Origin: Gammaproteobacteria bacterium
GTDB taxonomy: Bacteria; Pseudomonadota; Gammaproteobacteria; GCA-001735895
Direction of reading: 5' to 3'
Assembly (NCBI GenBank): GCA_024763185.1
Contig: JANTFY010000091.1
Location: 1-8,599, forward strand
DNA: 8,599 nt
The first letter of the stretch is position 1. Every line of letters begins with the position of its first letter. Under the pieces are notes generated by a model. That model made no database searches and was not told the origin of the DNA. It saw nothing but the letters and a program-made list of their open reading frames with translations. Both the position numbers and the translations under genes were made by a program. This document shows, piece after piece, positions 6,385-8,599 of this stretch.

Positions 6385-6413
6385 TTGGCTTTTAAGCCAC
6401 TAATAATTATTCT
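6385..6413 (+). promoter_or_regulatory. Candidate proximal sox promoter
   Basis: TTGGCT (6385-6390) and TATTCT (6408-6413) are separated by 17 bp, each with four of six consensus bases. The -35 element overlaps the palindrome at 6386-6399, and the -10 element overlaps a second AT-only palindrome, AATAATTATT (6402-6411). Confidence 0.4.
6386..6399. promoter_or_regulatory. Palindrome in the sox promoter region, possible operator
   Basis: TGGCTT (6386-6391) and AAGCCA (6394-6399) form a perfect 6-bp inverted repeat with two bases between. The two-base centre is too tight for an RNA hairpin with all six pairs, so a protein-binding site is the more natural reading. It overlaps the proximal -35 element, as expected of a repressor site controlling sox genes. 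Confidence 0.4.
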
Positions 6414-6431
6414 TAAACTTATCAACCACAA

Positions 6432-6446
6432 AACCCGCAAAGGGTT
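6432..6446 (+). other. Small hairpin in the soxX leader
   Basis: AACCC (6432-6436) and GGGTT (6442-6446) can pair around a GCAAA loop, 11 bp before the GGAGG ribosome binding site of soxX. The stretch TTATTTTATTTG follows. It may be a leader structure affecting soxX translation or a weak terminator; five pairs are not enough to decide. Confidence 0.3.
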
Positions 6447-6471
6447 ATTTTATTTGAGGAGGTAAATGCGG

Positions 6472-6834
6472 ATGAAAATTCGCCTGATATCGACTGCGGC
6501 AAGCGTCGCGGCTCTTCTGGGTGCATTGGCGAGTCCTGTCGTTCAAGCTGCATCTCAATCTGAAATGATAGCTGAAGGTAAACGTGTTGCTTTTCATCGC
6601 AAGTTGGGTAACTGCCTCACCTGCCACATGATGGCGGATGGTGAATCCCCGGGAAATGTAGGTCCCCCGCTCATTGCGATGAAAGCCAGATTTCCTGATA
6701 AAAAGGTCTTGCGGGCCCAGATATGGGATTCCACTAGCAATAACCCAGCTACCATGATGCCCCCGTTTGGCAAACATTCTATTTTGACAGAAGATCAGAT
6801 CGACGCTGTCGTTGAATTTGTACATTCTTTGTAA
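6472..6834 (+). CDS. soxX: SoxX, c-type cytochrome subunit of SoxXA
   Basis: SoxX is the electron-accepting monoheme subunit of periplasmic SoxXA, which oxidatively joins thiosulfate to the SoxY cysteine. The ATG at 6472 gives 120 residues and lies 9 nt after GGAGG (6458-6462); an ATG two codons upstream (6466) has only 3 nt spacing but cannot be excluded. In the 120-residue numbering, a signal peptide runs to about Ala26 (VVQA). The single haem site is CLTCH at 48-52, and the axial methionine should be one of the pair at 95-96 in the MMPPFGKH motif. The length fits the short SoxX type. It opens a soxXYZA cluster; its stop codon overlaps the ribosome binding site of soxY. Confidence 0.95.
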   Translation: MKIRLISTAASVAALLGALASPVVQAASQSEMIAEGKRVAFHRKLGNCLTCHMMADGESPGNVGPPLIAMKARFPDKKVLRAQIWDSTSNNPATMMPPFGKHSILTEDQIDAVVEFVHSL

Positions 6835-6846
6835 GGAGTAAAATAC

Positions 6847-7308
6847 ATGAATCGAAGAACATTATTGAAAAGATCGTTAGCCGCAGGTGCGGTTGGCGTA
6901 GCAGCCTCTGCCGGTTTGCTGGCCCCGGGTCAGGTCCTGGCAGCCTATCCAAATGCCGCGTTCCACGCTAAAGATACTGCCGAAGCCCTTAACGGCGTTG
7001 TGGGGTCAGGTAGTTTTGAGCATTCAGATGATATCAAGATCAAAGCCCCTGATATTGCTGAAAATGGTTCCGTTGTACCGGTAACCATTACTTCTGGTCT
7101 TTCTGGCGTCGAGTCTATCTCTATATTGGCCGATGCCAACAACAGTCCACTTGTCGCTTCCTTTACCATGCATGGCTCTCCAGCCTTCATATCAACCCGT
7201 ATCAAAATGGGTAAAACGGGTAACGTACTGGCCGTGGTCAAATCCGGCGGTAAGCTGTTTGCCAGCAAAAAAGAAGTGAAAGTAACCATCGGCGGCTGTG
7301 GCGGCTAA
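6847..7308 (+). CDS. soxY: SoxY, sulfur-substrate carrier protein
   Basis: SoxY carries the sulfur intermediates of thiosulfate oxidation covalently on a cysteine at its flexible C-terminal arm. It has 153 residues and ends in the hallmark GGCGG (149-153), with Cys151 as the carrier residue. The N-terminus has a twin-arginine signal (NRRTLLK at 2-8, then an Ala/Gly/Leu-rich stretch), with likely cleavage near Ala32. This fits export of the folded SoxYZ pair, SoxZ having no signal of its own. The remaining sequence shows the immunoglobulin-like SoxY domain. An AAGGAG site (6833-6838) overlaps the soxX stop, and the gap is only 12 bp, so the two are one transcription unit. SoxZ follows 20 bp later. 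Confidence 0.97.
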   Translation: MNRRTLLKRSLAAGAVGVAASAGLLAPGQVLAAYPNAAFHAKDTAEALNGVVGSGSFEHSDDIKIKAPDIAENGSVVPVTITSGLSGVESISILADANNSPLVASFTMHGSPAFISTRIKMGKTGNVLAVVKSGGKLFASKKEVKVTIGGCGG

Positions 7309-7328
7309 TTTAGTGAGGAAATAGACAA

Positions 7329-7640
7329 ATGGCAAAATCAATTAAAGTACGCGCTAAAGCGAAGCAAGGTATTGTGACCGTCAAGGCACTGATGAATCAC
7401 CCGATGGAAACCGGTCTGCGTAAAGACAAAAAAACCGGCAAGATGATTCCTGCTCATTTTATTCAGGAAGTAACCGCAAAGCTGGGTGATAACACGGTGA
7501 TGTCTGCTGTATGGGGTGGCGCAATTTCAAAAAATCCTTATGTGTCATTTAAGTGTAGTGGTGCCAAAGGTGATTCGCTAACACTTGCCTGGGTCGATAA
7601 CAAAGGCAATTCCGACTCGGCAACGGCCAAGGTCAAGTAG
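7329..7640 (+). CDS. soxZ: SoxZ, partner subunit of the SoxYZ carrier
   Basis: SoxZ forms the heterodimer with SoxY that carries sulfur intermediates between the Sox enzymes. The 103-residue length is typical. The protein begins with the characteristic IKVRAKAKQGIVTVKALMNH segment and a PMETG turn, and shows the beta-sandwich with IPAHFIQEVTAKLGD and the AVWGGAISKNPYVSF stretch. There is no signal peptide, which fits co-export with the Tat-targeted SoxY. A GAGGA site at 7315-7319 lies 9 nt before the ATG. One cysteine, Cys77, is present in the FKCSG segment; nothing indicates that it carries substrate. Confidence 0.97.
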   Translation: MAKSIKVRAKAKQGIVTVKALMNHPMETGLRKDKKTGKMIPAHFIQEVTAKLGDNTVMSAVWGGAISKNPYVSFKCSGAKGDSLTLAWVDNKGNSDSATAKVK

Positions 7641-7686
7641 ATTCGACAGGCTGGACATTAAACCATAATAAAGAAGGTTAAAACTT

Positions 7687-8532
7687 ATGCATAAAACTAT
7701 ATTAGCGGTTTCGGCAGCTTTGACAGTGAGTCTATTGGCGCCTTTGACTGCAATTGCATCAAGTCCGGAGGAGGATTTGAAGGCATTTCGTGATTATTAT
7801 CATGCCAAGTTCCCGGATACGCCCGAGGCTGATTTCATTAATGGCGTGTATTCAATTGATGAAGATTCACGGGTTCAATGGGAAAACATGGAAGAATTTC
7901 CTGTTTATGAAGAGGATATCGCGGCCGGTGAGGAGCTGTTTAACACTCCTTTTGCGAATGGCAAAACCTATGCGGACTGCCTGAAAGGTGGTGGTGTTGG
8001 TACCCGTCAGATGTATCCCTATTTCGATTCTGATACCGGAAACATTGTTACTCTCGAAGAAGCCATCAATACATGCCGTGTAGATAACGGGGAAAAGCCG
8101 CTGAAGTACAAGAAGGGCCCAATAGCCCAGATTTCAGCTTATATTGCTTATACCTCTCGTGGTAATAAGATCAATATTGAAATCCCCAACGACGAGCGCG
8201 CACTGGCTCAATATGAACGTGGCAAGAAACATTACTACATGAAACGTGGTCAATTGAACCTGGCCTGCGCGGACTGTCACTACTACAACTCGGGCATGAA
8301 AGGCCGTTCAGAAATCTGGAGCCCATCACTCGGGCATCCGACCGGTATGCCGGTATTTCGTTGGGGTAAATGGGGTGAGTTGGGAACCTTGCATCGTCGT
8401 TTTGGTGGATGCAACAAGAATATCCGGGCCAAGCCTTTCAAGGCGCAAAGTGATGAATATAAGGCACTGGAATATTACCTGACTTATCTGTCTAACGGTC
8501 TGGAAATCAACGGTCCTTCATCACGTAAGTAA
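7687..8532 (+). CDS. soxA: SoxA, catalytic cytochrome c subunit of SoxXA (monohaem type)
   Basis: SoxA is the catalytic subunit of periplasmic SoxXA, which couples thiosulfate to SoxY with release of electrons through SoxX. It has 281 residues. A Sec signal peptide runs to about Ala24 (AIAS). There is a single CxxCH site, CADCH at 194-198. Cys242 in the RFGGCNKNIRAKPF segment is the active-site cysteine, which ligates the haem as a persulfide in studied SoxA proteins. The N-terminal haem site of dihaem SoxA is missing; Cys98 and Cys130 stand in its place and probably form the disulfide known from monohaem forms. A GAAGG site at 7673-7677 is 9 nt before the ATG. It ends the operon, 46 bp after soxZ and 28 bp before a strong terminator. 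No soxB or soxK follows. Confidence 0.97.
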   Translation: MHKTILAVSAALTVSLLAPLTAIASSPEEDLKAFRDYYHAKFPDTPEADFINGVYSIDEDSRVQWENMEEFPVYEEDIAAGEELFNTPFANGKTYADCLKGGGVGTRQMYPYFDSDTGNIVTLEEAINTCRVDNGEKPLKYKKGPIAQISAYIAYTSRGNKINIEIPNDERALAQYERGKKHYYMKRGQLNLACADCHYYNSGMKGRSEIWSPSLGHPTGMPVFRWGKWGELGTLHRRFGGCNKNIRAKPFKAQSDEYKALEYYLTYLSNGLEINGPSSRK

Positions 8533-8560
8533 ACCAGTTTAATAACAATAATACTGATTC

Positions 8561-8590
8561 AGCCCGACTTATTAAGTCGGGCTTTTTTTT
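8561..8590 (+). terminator. Rho-independent terminator of the sox operon
   Basis: AGCCCGACTT (8561-8570) and AAGTCGGGCT (8574-8583) form a perfect 10-bp stem around a 3-nt ATT loop and run straight into eight T residues (8583-8590). It begins 28 bp after the soxA stop codon and marks the end of the soxXYZA transcript. Confidence 0.95.
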
Positions 8591-8599
8591 GCCTTTGTT

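Noticed and set aside
6445..6825. A 126-codon minus-strand frame opposite soxX
   Set aside because: It mirrors the soxX gene, whose signal peptide, haem site and methionine motif are clear, so the opposite frame is not a gene.

Overview
The window looks like a chromosomal segment of a sulfur-oxidising gammaproteobacterium. The acetolactate synthase and ketol-acid reductoisomerase proteins resemble gammaproteobacterial homologues. An rhd-tusA-dsrE2 set and a soxXYZA set together point to a chemolithotroph that oxidises thiosulfate or other reduced sulfur. The genus cannot be set from the sequence alone. No mobile element, tRNA, rRNA or CRISPR array was seen, and coding density is high.

Layout. 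(1) 34-3337, minus strand: a branched-chain amino acid operon read as ilvI/ilvB, ilvN/ilvH, ilvC. The two synthase subunit genes are coupled by a TGATG overlap. (2) 3338-3574: intergenic DNA with a strong terminator for the next operon, plus a widely spaced 11-bp inverted repeat in front of ilvI. (3) 3575-4795, minus strand: rhodanese, tusA and dsrE2, the cytoplasmic persulfide relay of sulfur oxidisers. A second promoter and a terminator-like hairpin lie between the rhodanese gene and tusA. (4) 4796-4905: a divergent control region with a perfect palindrome sitting on the -10 element of the rhodanese promoter. (5) 4906-6264, plus strand: a BepA-like periplasmic M48 metalloprotease with TPR repeats. 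(6) 6265-6465: the sox control region with two candidate promoters and a palindrome. (7) 6472-8532, plus strand: soxX, soxY, soxZ and soxA, closed by a textbook terminator at 8561-8590.

How the genes fit together. SoxXA would attach thiosulfate to the C-terminal cysteine of SoxY (held by SoxZ) in the periplasm. The window has no soxB, soxK or soxCD. If soxCD is also absent elsewhere, the sulfane sulfur would be stored or imported, and rhodanese, TusA and DsrE2 would hand it as persulfide to a cytoplasmic oxidation system (Dsr or sHdr) not present here. The window thus holds a periplasmic front end and a cytoplasmic relay of sulfur oxidation, with an envelope-quality protease between them. The ilv operon is ordinary housekeeping.

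No wholly new system is visible. The more interesting signals are regulatory: the palindrome in the rhodanese promoter, the hairpin in the tusA leader, and the inverted repeat before ilvI.
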